From contig NEEC01000019.1 in assembly GCA_002189035.1 (NCBI GenBank), forward strand, positions 62,001-126,000: 64,000 nt of DNA, given 5' to 3'. The notes below the pieces were generated by a model that made no database searches, was not told where the DNA came from, and saw only the letters and a list, made by a program, of their open reading frames with translations. This document shows positions 51,330 to 64,000 of the stretch, in pieces. The DNA is from Utricularia gibba. Taxonomy: Eukaryota; Streptophyta; Magnoliopsida; Lamiales; Lentibulariaceae. Each line of letters opens with the position of its first letter. The stretch's first letter is position 1. The translations under genes and the position numbers were made by a program.

Positions 51330-52226
51330 AAATAAATTTGGTTACTTGTCAACAACATGTCCTATTCTGTGATAGTTTCTATACAACATATTCTTAGCCT
51401 AAAATAAGAATAGCTTTTTTATCATTTTAGACATAGCGACAACATTTTTCTTCAGTTTAGTCTCTGAAACCCTTGGCTTACTTTCCACTTTGTACACTCT
51501 CTTATTTGATGTCTACTTTCTTATAATATGATTGGAATGCTCAACTAACTCAAGCAAAGAAAGAGCTTCTGTTGGCATTTTTTCTTCAAGAATCCTATTG
51601 TTGTAGAATCTACCATAGCCCACTTTGTGTACAACAATCCATCATAGAAATATTTCACAAAGTCAATGGTGTGGAAACCAAAGTGTGGGAAGGACCTCAA
51701 AGTTGGATAAATATTTCCCAATATTGATGCAATGATTCACTACTTATTCGCTCAACATCACTTATGCCCTTTCTTATTACCCCAACCTTTGAAGCTGCAA
51801 AATATTTGCTTAAAAATACCTTCTTCATTCCTGAACAATAGGTGATGCTTCCTTGCCTTATAGAATTGAACCAAGTTTTAGGTTCTCCTTCCAAATTAAA
51901 TTGGAAGGCTCTCAAATAAATTGAATCTTCTGGTTCTCTCCAATCTTCTTATAGAACTTAGATGAAAAATTAATCATTGCCAGTTTAAGTTCCTTTGTTG
52001 CATCATCTGAAATCTGATACATAGATCCCTATAGGTATGGTCAATAACATCCAAATTCATTCAAGGTTTTTTTAGATTTGGCCATCTTTGAAACCACTTG
52101 ATTTATGGCAAGAAGTCTTCTTAACTTAGCTGCTTCTCTCACTTTTCTTTGGTTCTTCCAAGCAGCCTTTTCAATTTCAGAATTAAAATCGAAATCATCT
52201 ACATCAGAAGAATGTAAATGCATCAA
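51330..52226 (-). pseudogene. Ty3/gypsy gag fragment (Athila/Tat-like)
   Basis: The minus strand opens at 52226 with a charged N-terminal segment (E-K-A-A-W-K-N-Q-R-K-V) and M-A-K-S-K-K-T-L-N-E-F. Next comes the gag core at 51915-51697: A-F-Q-F-N-L-E-G-E-P-K-T-W-F, then I-R-K-G-I-S-D-V-E. A shifted frame at 51680-51560 continues with V-K-Y-F-Y-D-G-L-L. A weak zinc-knuckle-like segment lies near 51370. Stops and shifts prevent a working protein. A primer-binding-like site lies ~30 bp upstream. Confidence 0.75.
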
Positions 52227-52254
52227 CTAAAAATACAAAACAATTAAACAACGC

Positions 52255-52272
52255 TCTCTAACAATGACACCA
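52255..52272 (-). other. Decayed retrotransposon primer-binding site
   Basis: The minus strand reads TGGTGTCATTGTTAGAGA. The usual primer-binding site of Athila/Tat-type gypsy elements, as I recall it, is TGGCGCCGTTGCCGGGGA. All six mismatches are C-to-T or G-to-A transitions. It lies just upstream of the gag frame, as a primer-binding site should. Confidence 0.6.
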
Positions 52273-52856
52273 ATTTGATAAATGAAAATTCCTAATGTCA
52301 TTGTAAAATTAGAATTTTTACATCAAATAAATTTATAAACCTTATTCTTCACAAAATACAAATTAAACCTAAAATGCACGGTGGAATTACATGATTGATG
52401 ACAAGGAGCACATACTTGCTATGTGTTTCAGTAGATGCAAGTTTGTAGAATAAATGGTATTCATAGTTTAAGTTCAAACTAACATTAATATACAAGATAA
52501 GGAAATCGTAGCAAATAACAATATAGAAGGTATACCAGTTTGACTCTTGCACAAAAAGAAATGTGATGCCTCAAGGTACTTCGGTGGTTTGGTAAACAAA
52601 CTCTTAATTTTTCATGTAATTTTATACTTTCATAACTCCAAACAACTTAAGTTTATGCAGGTCGTTTGCCACATCTTTGGCTACAATACCCCTTAGTGTC
52701 CCAACCCATTTCACACTTATGTCTACCCATTTCTAGAATACATAGAATTAGGTTTATCTTATTCTAATGATTCTACTCGAGAGTAACACCTAATAGACTT
52801 GTCTCAACTTTTTGCTCTATTTTCAAGTTGAGGGTTTGAGTCATGCAGCTGATTCG

Positions 52857-54316
52857 TATTAGTGTATGTGTTCTAGAGACAATCAACTCATTGGCAAATC
52901 TTATCTTTTCATATTTACTTTGAATTGTGATCAAATTCATATCATTGATAAAATCCTCTACTAGATCTATGTGCTATAGAAATTATGATGAGATCATAAT
53001 ATGAGATTCTACAAGCATTTGTGTTCAAGTTAAAAACTCTCTGGCTAAAGTATTTGTGAAATGAGGATATCACATTGAGTTCCTTAAACTGTTTAGACAA
53101 TGGTTCTCACAATTGATGTAATGAGATTACTAGAACCTATGTGTGGGTATCAATTGGAGAATCGATTCACTGGATGACTCATCTTCGAGATGCTACTATG
53201 AGAAGCTAACCAAGTGTCAGTAGCAAGATCTCAAATCTGACAGCCGTGCAAGTAAGCTTATACTTGAAGTCAACAAAGCTCACATTTTAGCTCATTACTA
53301 ATGGGAGCCTAACCATGGCTTGCCTAGTATGGATGAGTAGGGATGTGACTCCTTAAAGTTGGAGATAGTTGATTGATCAATAAAGGATTCATCACTTATG
53401 TTAGCGATGAGATCATATCTCAAGTGATTGCATCAAAGCTTAACAGTAAGTTTTGGGCCTAAGGTAATGACACTCGAATTGTTTGAGTAGGTCATTGAGT
53501 GTTAGTGCTTGAATGCAATTATAAGTTCAATACATTAGAAAGACACACACCCATGTTCTGGTATCGAATGAGATATAAGTATGATGAAAGTTGTTCATTG
53601 CATGGTGGCTGGTCATGGAAAGACTCAATCAGTTCACCTGATTATTCTTTAATTTTGGAGATCATGATATATTGCTAGATATCACTCATGATCGATAATG
53701 ATGGATTTGATTGATTAAGAGTTAATTAATAAATCCATTATTATGGTCTTGATTGAAAAAGCCTATAGAGTCATACACAATAGTGGAGTCACTCATCGAT
53801 ATAAAATAGAATGGCACAATTACATGAAATGTAATTGGTAAAGTGGATAAACTAAATAGAGAGTTATTTTGAGATTAATATTGATTAAACTCAAAATAAA
53901 AGATCTGATATAGATAAGATTCGGAACATATACATATCTCCACAAGATAAGATCTTTACAAAGATATGATTTGATATGTTACTATATATCTATCAAAAAG
54001 ATTTAAATCTATAGATTGGTTTCCAGCATCTTCGTGTTCTTTGAGATTAATCCACAAGGGGGCGATTTTCTCTACTAGCATCTAAGGAATTCGACTAGCA
54101 TCCAGCAGCCTTGAGAAGGTTATCGACGGAGTGCTCCACGTATGGATACCCTAGAGGCCGTCTGCTATTGGCGGTTAGCGAATAACGGAGTCCTCTGAAT
54201 GGTATTTTCAGCATTCCTTTTTCTGACGTATACCGTATTCCAAGACTTGTGATTGGGGTTTCTCAAAAATTTTTAAATTTCGCTGCTTTTATGACATACG
54301 ATGTCTACGAGAAATC
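52857..54316 (+). repeat. LTR of retrotransposon family 1, copy C
   Basis: About 1460 bp closely matching copy B (41039-42508) in the same orientation, starting TATTAGTGTATG (the second base G changed to A) and ending GTCTACGAGAAATC. No purine tract precedes it and no coding follows, so it is a solo LTR. It lies upstream of the gypsy gag and primer-binding site, so it may be inserted in that element's LTR. Matching flanking 5-mers are not evident. Confidence 0.75.
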
Positions 54317-57300
54317 GTTAACCCTTAGGTGTATCTGAGGCATCGTGCGAGAATTATAAATAAAATAGACATTTATCTAACACCACCTTTATTATCTTAA
54401 GGCATCTCAAAGGTTTAGCCATACATAATTGGTACCCTAAGCAAACTTTCCTAAAGATAAACTGAAAATGTCATCACAACCATTATAAGAGAAATAGTAA
54501 AAGAGGTAAAATATTAAATAAATGAAAACAAAGTAAAATCAGTTTTTGCTTTCATCTTTTACTGTTCACAACTTAAAACAATATCATCGAACTGAATTTC
54601 TGAGTTTGTTATTCATTTTTTAGGCTTTTCTTCCATAAAAATTATCTTTTTCTTCCTTCTTGTTCATTGTTCTCTTCTCTCCCTCAAAAATATCTTTATA
54701 TCTTCTTTTTCTTTTTCATTTTCCAAAGGTGTCAAGTTTATTTTTGCACCCAACTATTTACACACATTAGAAAAAATGCCCCAAGAGTTTAATGTGATGC
54801 TATTGTGGGGCAACTTCACCCCTTAAATTTACACATATATGCAACAATGCCCTCCAAATTTTTGTAAAAACGTTTAAATATGTCACATATGATTGAAAAA
54901 TATATTTTTATCTCCAAATGTTTTTGACAGTATAAAAATGCCCTAACTTTCATTAAAGTTTTAAATGTTTATTTTATGTCAAATGTTTCGAAGTTGCACT
55001 TTTATCTCATACTGGTTTTTTATTATTACTAATATAATAATAATCATAATCATAATCATAATAATACTAGTAATAATAATAGTTGTTTGATTGCCATGAG
55101 ACAATTTTTTAACCATTTTTCATCCATTTTCATTAATGTTTTTATCTCAATTCATGGTTTCAATCATCACCATCATACTTAAACTCATGTAGTAAGATGT
55201 GAAATTTATTTTTTTTGTTTCTATTTGGTTTGAGTTTAAGAATTATAACAAAAGTTTAGAGTTCGAGTTTTTGTACAATAAAATTATTATTATTATTATC
55301 ATCATCACCATTATTATTGTTTGGAGGGCATTTTTACAAATTTCCCTTTTCCAAAATCTGTACTATTACTAGACTAAACCTATAGATTGCAGGCGACTGA
55401 ATATTAATCATGTCTCCTCTTTGTGTCTTGAGCTCATCCATTTTTGTATAAAAACTAACTAAATTTGATATATAATGTTGCTACTAACACTTAGAAGAAC
55501 ATTAGAAATAATAATATAAATTAAATCATCAATTTAATCCATATTATGCATAAAAATATAAATAATACTATAACTAATAAAGTATTAAAAATCACAATTA
55601 AGATACGTACTTTATTATTAAACATCCTAATTTTATAATTTTAAAATACTAATAAAATGTATGTTATCAGTCATCATGTTACACGGTTAATTATTATCAC
55701 TTTGCATCTACTCATCGACTATAAAAAAATATCAAAGTTTTGCTTAAAAAATACCTCAACTTCTTACAAATCTTGATCTTTTTCTCATAATTTTCGTCAT
55801 TTGGTAGATTCTTATGAATTCTATCTATAGCCCAAAGTCTTGGAAGCATATGTTTAAAAATTTTAATGATGCCAAAGATATAATACATAGAATTCAATGA
55901 AGTTTTGCAATGAAGAGACAAACTCTTGCTGGAAGCAATGTTACATTGATGCAAAAATTAGATCAAATATCTCAATTCTCTTTATCAAAGTAGCCCAATC
56001 AATTACTCTATCACGAATTCTTTTCGAAAGTCTTCTCGATTTCTATGAAATCTACGTGCATAATTAAATTAAGAATATAGGTATTACAATGCATGCAGAG
56101 TACCTTTCCATCTAAAAGCATATCAACATAATATGTTTCTTTAGTACGTGGAGATGGAACATATGCACATTTATAAGAAAGTAATTAATAAAAGTTAATT
56201 AGTATTTAGCAACTCAGCATGATCGTAGATAATGAAGCATGAAAAAATGAAAATGCCTTAAAATGCAACCCCTCAATAATGAATCTTCATCAACATAATA
56301 TGTTTTAGTTGCCATGAATCCTTTATTGCGTTAATCTCAATAATGAATTTATTGGCAGCACAAGAAGATATATTTGCTATCGTCTTATATCACTTGGACT
56401 TATAATGCTTATACATCTTAAGAATAACTCTAGAAACCATTACAAATTGAGAATTTAGACTACTAAAATCTTTGAAATCTAAAGTGATCCACAATACTCA
56501 ATGGAAAAATCCTTTCATCAAAATTATATTTTCCCATATTTCCATTCTTTCCTATCTTCAGCAAATATTCATGAATATCCATATTTTTAGCAACTCATTG
56601 TTTGTTTTTAGTATCGAAGGACCTTGTCAAATGATCTCAACACTCAAAAAAAAAAAAAAATCCTGTTCCTAGAAACTCCACTACATTGTTTATCAATTTC
56701 AATTGATTACATGTTCAACGCATAAATAATTCATCTATTCAAAAGAAAAACATAAAAAAAATCCAATTTTTATGGATACAAACACTGAATATTCAATAGA
56801 AATATCAATCATTCTTCATTAGAAAAAAATATAAGAAAAATTTAACTCTAAACTATAATAAGAGAACATGTTTTCACCATAAGATCAAATAATTTTCCTA
56901 TATAAGAAAAAGCTCCTTAGCAGTATGGTAATTAGCAACAATTTTGTTTGAAAATTAAAATTCAAATGCGTATGGTAATTGTTGGCTAAACTCAAAATAT
57001 GCCCATTCAATATAAGAATAAGTTAACTAGCAGCATACCCTTACCCACAGCTTCCAAAGAAAGAGAAAACATTATGTACTATTGGGATTTAGGGGAACCT
57101 CATTGCACTAGGTGCACATTTAGTAGTGATTCCCGCTCGTTTCAACAAAAGCTTTCTTTTCATATTATCTAACTATGCTCCTCTATGAGTCCAGGGTAGC
57201 TTACATCCTCATTTTTTTATGGAACTCATGCAATAATCTGGATCACACTCTCCCATGAATTGAATGCAGTTCACATCTCTATCAAACCATCTTTCAGGGA

Positions 57301-57349
57301 GCCTGGGCAATGACCGATAAATTTACAAAATAATGAGATTTTCATAATT
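54317..57349. other. Gene-poor AT-rich DNA with short simple repeats
   Basis: No gene is supported. Imperfect ATT/AAT/ATC trinucleotide tracts occur near 55025-55085 and 55280-55320. Short open frames such as 55712-55954 and 56472-56672 have no motif. Confidence 0.35.
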
Positions 57350-57545
57350 ATTTTTTTTAATTTTATACTTATATATATATGTATAGAAAATGTATAAATA
57401 AATAAATAAATATATATATATATATAAGTATTTATAGAAAATGTATATATAGATGTATAAATATATATACTTATATATATATAGATCCTCTTTTTCTATA
57501 TATATATATATATATAGAAAATATATAAATATATATATGTAATTT
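57350..57545. repeat. Compound (AT)n-rich simple repeat
   Basis: A ~190 bp stretch made of TATATA runs broken by AAATAAATA and TATAGAAAATGTATA units. The phrase ATAGAAAATGTATA recurs two to three times, so part of it is a short tandem repeat. The 96-codon minus-strand frame across it (Ile/Tyr only) is an artefact of composition. Confidence 0.7.
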
Positions 57546-58739
57546 ATAGATGGAAAGACGACAAAAAAGGATGAAGATATTGATATATTATATATGTTAG
57601 TACTAGTAGACAATTAGTGTGTAAAGTGTTTCCCATATATTATAGACGAAAACCTAGTTATGTCTTTTGAGTTTTGGGGTCTTCTTCCCCTAAAGGCCCA
57701 AACCTCGTTTGAGGTTTTCATTGGCTCTATCCTGAGAAATTATAACTCGTAGAAAAGTAGATGTAAAGAGAGAAGTTTTCATTTATTCCATTTGCTATAC
57801 ACATTTCTTTTTCTAAATACCTCAAGTCTTCATGAAACAAAATCTCTATTTCATTCCTTAAAACATCTTTAGTAGTTTTCAGAAATGCTGATGTAGTTTT
57901 CCAGAAATCATTATTATTTTTACGGAAATCAATAATTTGGGGAAACCCCATTCTATGGAAACCAAAAAAAGGAAGTCTGGTTTCCTGTGACGTTCGCAAG
58001 AAAACCTCACTATGTTTTTTTATTTTTCTATTTGTTTTCGAAAATTGATAAAACAAATTAGGAAACTTAGTAAAGTAAACTTAATAAAGAAAAGACACGT
58101 AAGCATTTTCGAAAATTACTAAAGATACTCTTATAAAGTAACTTAAAGTGTTAAACACAATGCTAATTAATGGAGTATATGAATATGTTGGGTTTGAGTG
58201 CTAATATACTTGACCTGAGTCGAAAGTGAATGGGACAAATATTTTATGTTTAAACCCATTCCAAAAACCAAATATTTAGAACCCAAACCCGTCAAACATT
58301 TTGATCTATCAAATTTGAATCCCGAAATTGGTTCTTGCACAAACCTAGTCAAGAAGTTGTATTTTTTCTCTTTTCTTCTTCAAGATAAGATTCATTATCT
58401 TGAGGCATATTTTCATTAGTGAACCATGATAACAAGCGTGCTACTACCTTAATTTTAATTTTCTCCATCAACAAGATTGGCTGCATAAGCTTGGGGTGCG
58501 AATCTAAAAAAAACTACCTACTGATTTTTCTTAAAATAATCTCCCATTTAATCGATAATTAAAAAACTTAGTAATTAATAATGATGTGATTAAAGAGAAT
58601 GACCAACTTTTATAAAAAAATAGGTTGATTGTTTGATAAAAAAAACAGTACAACAAAAAGAAAGTTTCTTTCAAAACGAGATAATTGTATATATGACCTA
58701 AAAATTATGAGTTTAGAATATAATGGATCTAGAAATTTT
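57546..58739. other. AT-rich non-coding DNA
   Basis: No gene is supported. The minus-strand frame at 57727-58056 shows repeated K-T-T, F-L-K-T-T and F-L-R-T-S phrases but no known domain. Its DNA has several related units of about 30 bp, so it may be a degraded short repeat. Confidence 0.3.
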
Positions 58740-61341
58740 CATAACGTACCCATAAAGTTTCGTGAATGGGCATATTTGATCCATAAGTTTGATGAATTGA
58801 CATATTTGACTTGCGGATTTTTGTTACTTTAGAACATACTCATTAATAATGATAAATTTAATCCGATAAAATTTCGATTTTGGCATATTTGACCCAAATA
58901 GTTTATCAGTTTGGCATATTTGACCTACATAATTGAACCCGGTTCAATAATAATGATATTGTATTAATATATATTTAATTATTAAAATATTTAAAAAATT
59001 TTACTTTTGATATTTGACCCTAAATTGAATTGGGGATGAGCCTCTTCTCCTCTTATGGGTGAAGGCGAACTACCCAGAGATTGGGAGAAGTGATTCCCAC
59101 ACAACATAAAGGTGTGAAGTTGCTCTTGATAATCATTCTCTTAAGGTATGGCTTTTGTGATTTTTTTCGCTTCATTGCATTATTGCATTTGCTTCTTGTT
59201 CGCCTGGTTGCTATTGTTGAACTTTTGTGCGAAAAATCGGTTGGTTTGGGAATGATAGTTTTCTTTGGCATTAGTGATGCTGAACAATTCTGTTGATATT
59301 TACTATTTGTCGTTTTCATAGTTTTAGGGTTGTATATCTCTCTGCAGTGTGTGAAGTGGGACAGTTTTGTACATGTTGATATTCAAATAAAGCATCGTTT
59401 GCTCTCTACCTTATTGGCTGCATACAAGATGCCCTCAAATAACTTGTAGTTATCTGCAACCTTGATGTTATAAATGCAGGTATCAGAGCAGCACCACTGC
59501 CATTTCAGTTGATAAATATGATAATAAACAACTGTCTATATAGATTGTTTTGCTTCAGATGACTAGCTGGACATGCATGTTATGCAATGGGTCCTGTTTT
59601 TTATGCTAACTTGGTGACAGCACAACTGGGTCAGTGGATAAAGTTTGAGCAAAATTGGAAAATGACCTTTAGCCAAGTGGGTGGTTCCAATAGTACAACT
59701 TTGGCTCTGGTTGTTTCTCGGATGCCTCTATTTGAAAAAAAAGTTAGAAACTCCATGTTCCTCTGTTAACCAGAACTAACCCATCATACATAACCTATCT
59801 TTTTAGAGTTAAATATCATTATACTCGATTTTTCTAGCCTGTCATTTCTCTTCTACTTGGATTCACTTACACTAGGGATGAGGGTGCTTATTTTTGCTGA
59901 GATCGTTTGATGAGGCAAATTGAAGTAGAAGTTAGGGACACCAATGGAAGCCTAACTTGTTCGTTCCTATCATATTTTAGGGTCATTACTTGCTTGATCC
60001 TGAATCGCTTGAATTAGAACACCCCTTGTTTGTAATTAATTTTCAAAATTTGTTGGTTATTTTTTAGTCGGTACTAAGTGCTATTATGTTTCTATAGATG
60101 ATACGAAATTGGTTCGTTGAAGATGACGTTCGTGAATTTGCAGAATTGATGGAGATTCCTCATTGATTTAGGAGCGGCCTAGTAAGCAAACTTTCCAAAA
60201 AAAATGTAGACATTGAACTTGTTTGTTGGTATGAACTTGTAGACTTTGTTATTTTTCTTTGACACTATTTATGCATTATATTTGCTTCTTTAAATTTTTA
60301 AACAAACATTATACAAACAATCATAATTATGGATGCAATCCCTATTCGCTATCCAGAGGTACATACAATCCTTTCTAATAACAAATATATGTTTATTAAA
60401 ATATAAATAATGTAAATATGTTATTTATTAAACCATATAATAAATATGAAAGTTTCTTAGTTTTTAATTTTATTAGCATTCGATCCTTAGTTATACTTTG
60501 GATGGAGTGTGTATTTTTATTTTATTCATTTTAATTTGTATTCGATTCTTGGTTATGATTCGAATCGAATGCTATATTTTTTATTTTAATATTTTTTTAG
60601 CATTTGATCCTTAGGTATAATTCATATCGAGCATATATTTTTTATTTTAATATTTTTATTAGTATTTGATCCATAGGTATACTATGGATTGAGTGCATAT
60701 TGATTTATTTTAAATCTTAATTAGCGTTCAACCCTTAGGAGCAATTTAGATCGTACATACATGACAATGCCACACGGGCATGGTTTACGCATAAACCACG
60801 ATGGATATTCGGATTGACTGTTGTGCCCATATCTACAAGACACTTATCGATCAACATTTACTTCAAAAAGTATTCAATTTTTTTAAAATTTTGATAAACT
60901 TTATAGGTTAATTATGCCAATTCGATAAACTTTGTAGGTTAAATATGCAGATTTAACCAGCTTTAAGGGTCAATAATGTCAATTTATTAAACTGTAAGGG
61001 TCAAATATGTTAAATTATTGGGTTGAATATATCAACTGAACACTATACATGGGACCAATAGTAAACTTATTAGGTCAAACGGACTTCGTTGTAAAGTTTT
61101 ATAACTTTTCGTTGGATCAAATATGTCCCGTTATAATATTTTATAGGTCAAAAGTATCAAAACTAAATTTTTTATGGGTCAAATATATCATGCAAAAATT
61201 TTTTACAAGTCAAAATGTCATTTTGTAAATATTTTGGGTCACATATGCGGAAATGGTACCAGAGCAGGTCAAATATGTAAAACCGGTCATTTTGTTATGG
61301 GTCAAAAATGCCAAAATTTCAAAATTTTAGGTCAGAAATGC
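58740..61341. mobile_element. Foldback-like element with inverted arrays of a short motif
   Basis: The right arm (60906-61341) holds about 13 degenerate copies of GGGTCAAATATGYC, roughly every 30-35 bp. The left arm (58768-58928) holds at least four copies of the reverse complement (GRCATATTTGAYYC). The arms face each other across ~2 kb. Subterminal arrays in inverted orientation are typical of foldback and some Mutator- or CACTA-like elements. I see no transposase inside; open frames near 59081 and 59587 are weak. The outer ends and target duplication are not resolved. Confidence 0.5.
60476..60765 (+). repeat. Diverged minisatellite, ~62 bp unit, about 4.5 copies
   Basis: Units start near 60476, 60538, 60599, 60661 and 60723, each opening with a form of AGCATTCGATCCTTAGGTAT followed by a pyrimidine/AT-rich half (TATTTTTTATTTTA). 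The unit is AT-rich and lacks coding sense. It lies inside the foldback-like element, next to its right arm. Confidence 0.65.
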
Positions 61342-63860
61342 TATCACCCCATTTCAAAACTTATCTTCTTTTCTTATGGCATTTTTTTTATTCTTTTAGA
61401 TACACGATTGGTCAATATATTTGATAGTTGGGGTTTTTCTCAATATCGTTGTTATTTCCTCGAAAATTGTTCTTATATTTGTTATTTAAGAACAAGTGTA
61501 GCTACACCTAGACTGATCTTTCATATCAAAAAGTTTTTCATACGATGGTGTTTACAACTTTTGATAGGAAAAACAATGGATATTGGAGGATCAAATACTG
61601 CATGTTCCTTTATTAGAGGAATCTTAAAGATGTCTTATGTTGTGCATAAATGAAATTGCTAGAAAATAATGCATGGGAAAAGGTGTGCTTGAGAATGAAA
61701 TGCTCATATAGGCAAAACAAGAGGAAAAAGGTTTGGATAGGAAGTGCATAGAAAGAGTAGAAAAAATCCTTTAGCCCTTAGATGTCAGGCATAGCATGCA
61801 AAAGTAAATAAAGTTCAAAAAGAGCCATGGGCATAGTGAAGGCTTAGAAAAGAAATGCTCAAAAGATATTTTCTCAAAGTTAAAATTTGAACATAGAGAT
61901 GGATATCAATACAAGCCAACTCAGCTGGTCAAAAACCTATGATGGGTTGGCCACCCCATCATGAGTTGTAGATTAAATCAAGTACAAATTGGCCTTGATG
62001 GAGGTCAACTTTAAGTATAATAATGTTTTTTATATTATATAAAAAATAAATAAGAGGTGATCTTTCAATCTTTATACTATCTATGATTCGGATTGTCAAA
62101 TGAGGAATGGTATGAGATTCATGAGAGTTGAGGCCTCACGGGCAATGTGGCTTGGGCTTAGAATCGATTTGGAGAATTTTATGGAAGATGAAGAGAGACG
62201 AGAGAGGAATTAAATGCAAAGGTTGATAAAGTCTAGCAGAGGCATTGCTATTGTTGCCATTGATCATTGTGTGAAAATATGGCCATTACACGTCCAAATC
62301 ACTACCTTAGTTTGATTTTGTGTTTTATCAAGAGTGAAATTTCATGGAGTCGATGACGAATAAGAAGAGGAAAATGATGAATGGAAAAGAGTTTTTACAT
62401 CTAAAGTCGTTTAAAATAGCCGCATGTAAGCTCAAGTTAATTTAACAAGAGGTAAAAAAAGTAGTCCAACTATCCCCATACTCCTAGGTTTCAACTTTAG
62501 AATTTATTTTTTAATTAAAAAATAGCATCCCACAAAAATTGATTGTACCCACTAAAAATGAACTTGGTTCAAACCTATATGATACACATTCGAGTTGAGA
62601 CCCAAGTTAGGGTTGGGTCAGCAAGTTGACCACACCATTTTCCACCTGCACCCACACAAAAGTGCACACAAAAATTAACGTAGGTTGGAAGTGTTCGAGA
62701 AGATGCTCCAATAAAGAAGGCTTGTGGCTTGGGTGTGTAGTGCCCGAAAAAGACTATAGACATAGTGAGAACTCATGAAGAATGTTCTGCTGATAAAGGG
62801 CTGGGCATATAGCGCCCGTAGAATGTTGTCTCAATATATGCTCGAGAGCTGAGCGCCCAAGAACAACCTCCTGCATGTTGAAGATCCAAGAATGAGATCT
62901 AACATAGCAAGGATATGAAAAACAATTGCATGTATATTGAGATAGACTCTTGCATTGTACTCATTGAGCAAGCAGGATCACATATGCAAGAGCCCAAAAG
63001 CTCTTGAGAATCAAATAAATGAAAAATGCCATATTCTTGAAAGACTTAATTTATGGCTACCATCATTGTTTGTATTGAAACTTGAAAGATATCACTTTGC
63101 TATAAGAATTGAATGTAGGGTAAGAGTGTTGATCCTATTAATTTAAGTGAGAGATTAATGAGACTCAAGTCAATAGCCATATATTTTACAAACATCTGGG
63201 AAAGCTCATTCAATGGTCATATCGACCTTTGGTTGGTATGGAAAACACAAGCGTTTAACCTTTACATAATTAGGCTCATTCCTTGCTTCAAAAAACGTCA
63301 AATTAAAACAATGCTCTTTAATTTTTTCTTCTCCTTTCCTCTAATATATTGGTTTACAAGAGTTTGTGTAATATGTGCAGCATAGCATAAAAAATGCTAC
63401 CGAAGACACATCACAATAAGTGATGCATTTGTTGGTGAACTATACCCCAAGAGGTAGATGCTCTTAGTAAATAATGAATTTGTTGTTGATGATAAAAGTT
63501 TTTTTCACAAATATTGAAATTTTTTTGTGTTGGGTAGGTTTTAGTGTTTTTGTGAAAAGATAAAAATACATAATTTTGGTAATTCAGAAAGCCCAAAACC
63601 TAGGTGTTGCTTGCACTTGAGCTATAAGTTTCATTGAAATGCAAAGTGATCTTCAAGAATGCGAGCTTGGTTTGGACTCCAAAGATAGAAATCAAAAGGA
63701 AGAATCTCTGAGTTTCTTCTTGAATGCAGTTGCTATAATGAGGAGAAAGCATCGAAGTTGGCATTTAATTTCTTGTATAGCCTAGAGAGAAAATTGTGAG
63801 TAGTTTGGTGAGTCGTGGCTAATTAGATATTCCTCCAAAAATCAAATAACTTCCATTAGG
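61342..63860. other. Gene-poor, AT-rich DNA
   Basis: No supported gene. The frame at 61174-61653 is partly made of the motif array. Two short phrases around GTGTAGTGCCCGAAAAAG (62738) and CATATAGCGCCCGTAGAATG (62807) are similar and may be pieces of one small repeat. Other frames up to 63596 have no recognisable domain. Confidence 0.3.
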
Positions 63861-63867
63861 ATTTTTT

Positions 63868-63871
63868 GTTG

Positions 63872-63900
<29 letters not shown>
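63868..63900. repeat. (AT)n microsatellite
   Basis: An uninterrupted TA dinucleotide run of about 16 units near the right end of the window, in AT-rich non-coding DNA. Confidence 0.85.
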
Positions 63901-63902
<2 letters not shown>

Positions 63903-64000
63903 TAGTTTAACCATATTCTAGGTTTTATCTAGATTATGGTAATTATCTTAATTTATGTGTTTGATCTAATATTTTTAGCTAATTTTGTTTAAGTTTTATT

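Noticed and set aside
57323-57613. 96-codon minus-strand frame rich in Ile and Tyr
   Set aside because: It simply translates the (TATA)n simple repeat; composition alone keeps the frame open.

Overview
This window is nuclear DNA from a flowering plant, almost certainly a eudicot. Multi-exon genes with GT-AG introns code for proteins closest in kind to Arabidopsis proteins. The spacers are AT-rich, and the flanks hold decayed plant LTR retrotransposons and PIF/Harbinger relics. I cannot name the species. No prokaryotic operon, CRISPR array, rRNA or convincing tRNA is visible.

Layout. (1) 1-8.9 kb is transposon-derived: a Lys/Glu-rich transposon ORF in two diverged copies, a ~1.4 kb LTR with an inverted LTR tail, and two directly repeated PIF/Harbinger transposase relics. 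(2) 9.0-37.8 kb is a compact gene block: nucleotide pyrophosphatase/phosphodiesterase (+, one frameshift), cytidine deaminase (-), LpxA acyltransferase (+), SAM methyltransferase (-), mitochondrial CoA carrier (-), mitochondrial ATP synthase subunit g (+), deoxyhypusine synthase (-), gamma-glutamyltranspeptidase (-), ankyrin/RCC1-repeat protein (-), BPA1-like RRM protein (-), and a decayed dsRNA-binding-protein gene (-). I could reconstruct every exon of the eight spliced genes with frame-consistent junctions; the BPA1-like C terminus stays uncertain. (3) 38.3-43.95 kb is a Ty1/copia element on the minus strand, split by a solo LTR of the family also seen at 1.2 and 52.9 kb. (4) 44-64 kb is AT-rich, gene-poor DNA with copia and gypsy fragments, a third solo LTR, a foldback-like element with inverted arrays of a short motif, a ~62 bp minisatellite and simple repeats.

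The genes are ordinary housekeeping genes and do not form one pathway. Three encode or probably encode mitochondrial proteins (LpxA, the CoA carrier, ATP synthase g); the last two are divergent and share a spacer carrying TGGGCY (Site II-like) motifs. Several neighbours converge tail to tail with short gaps (LpxA and the methyltransferase: 79 bp between stops). From memory, the gene set resembles the Arabidopsis At4g29200-At4g29700 interval, suggesting old collinearity. I found no convincing new biological system. The items most worth a second look are the foldback-like element, the head-to-head LTR chimera, the decaying dsRNA-binding gene and the NPP frameshift.
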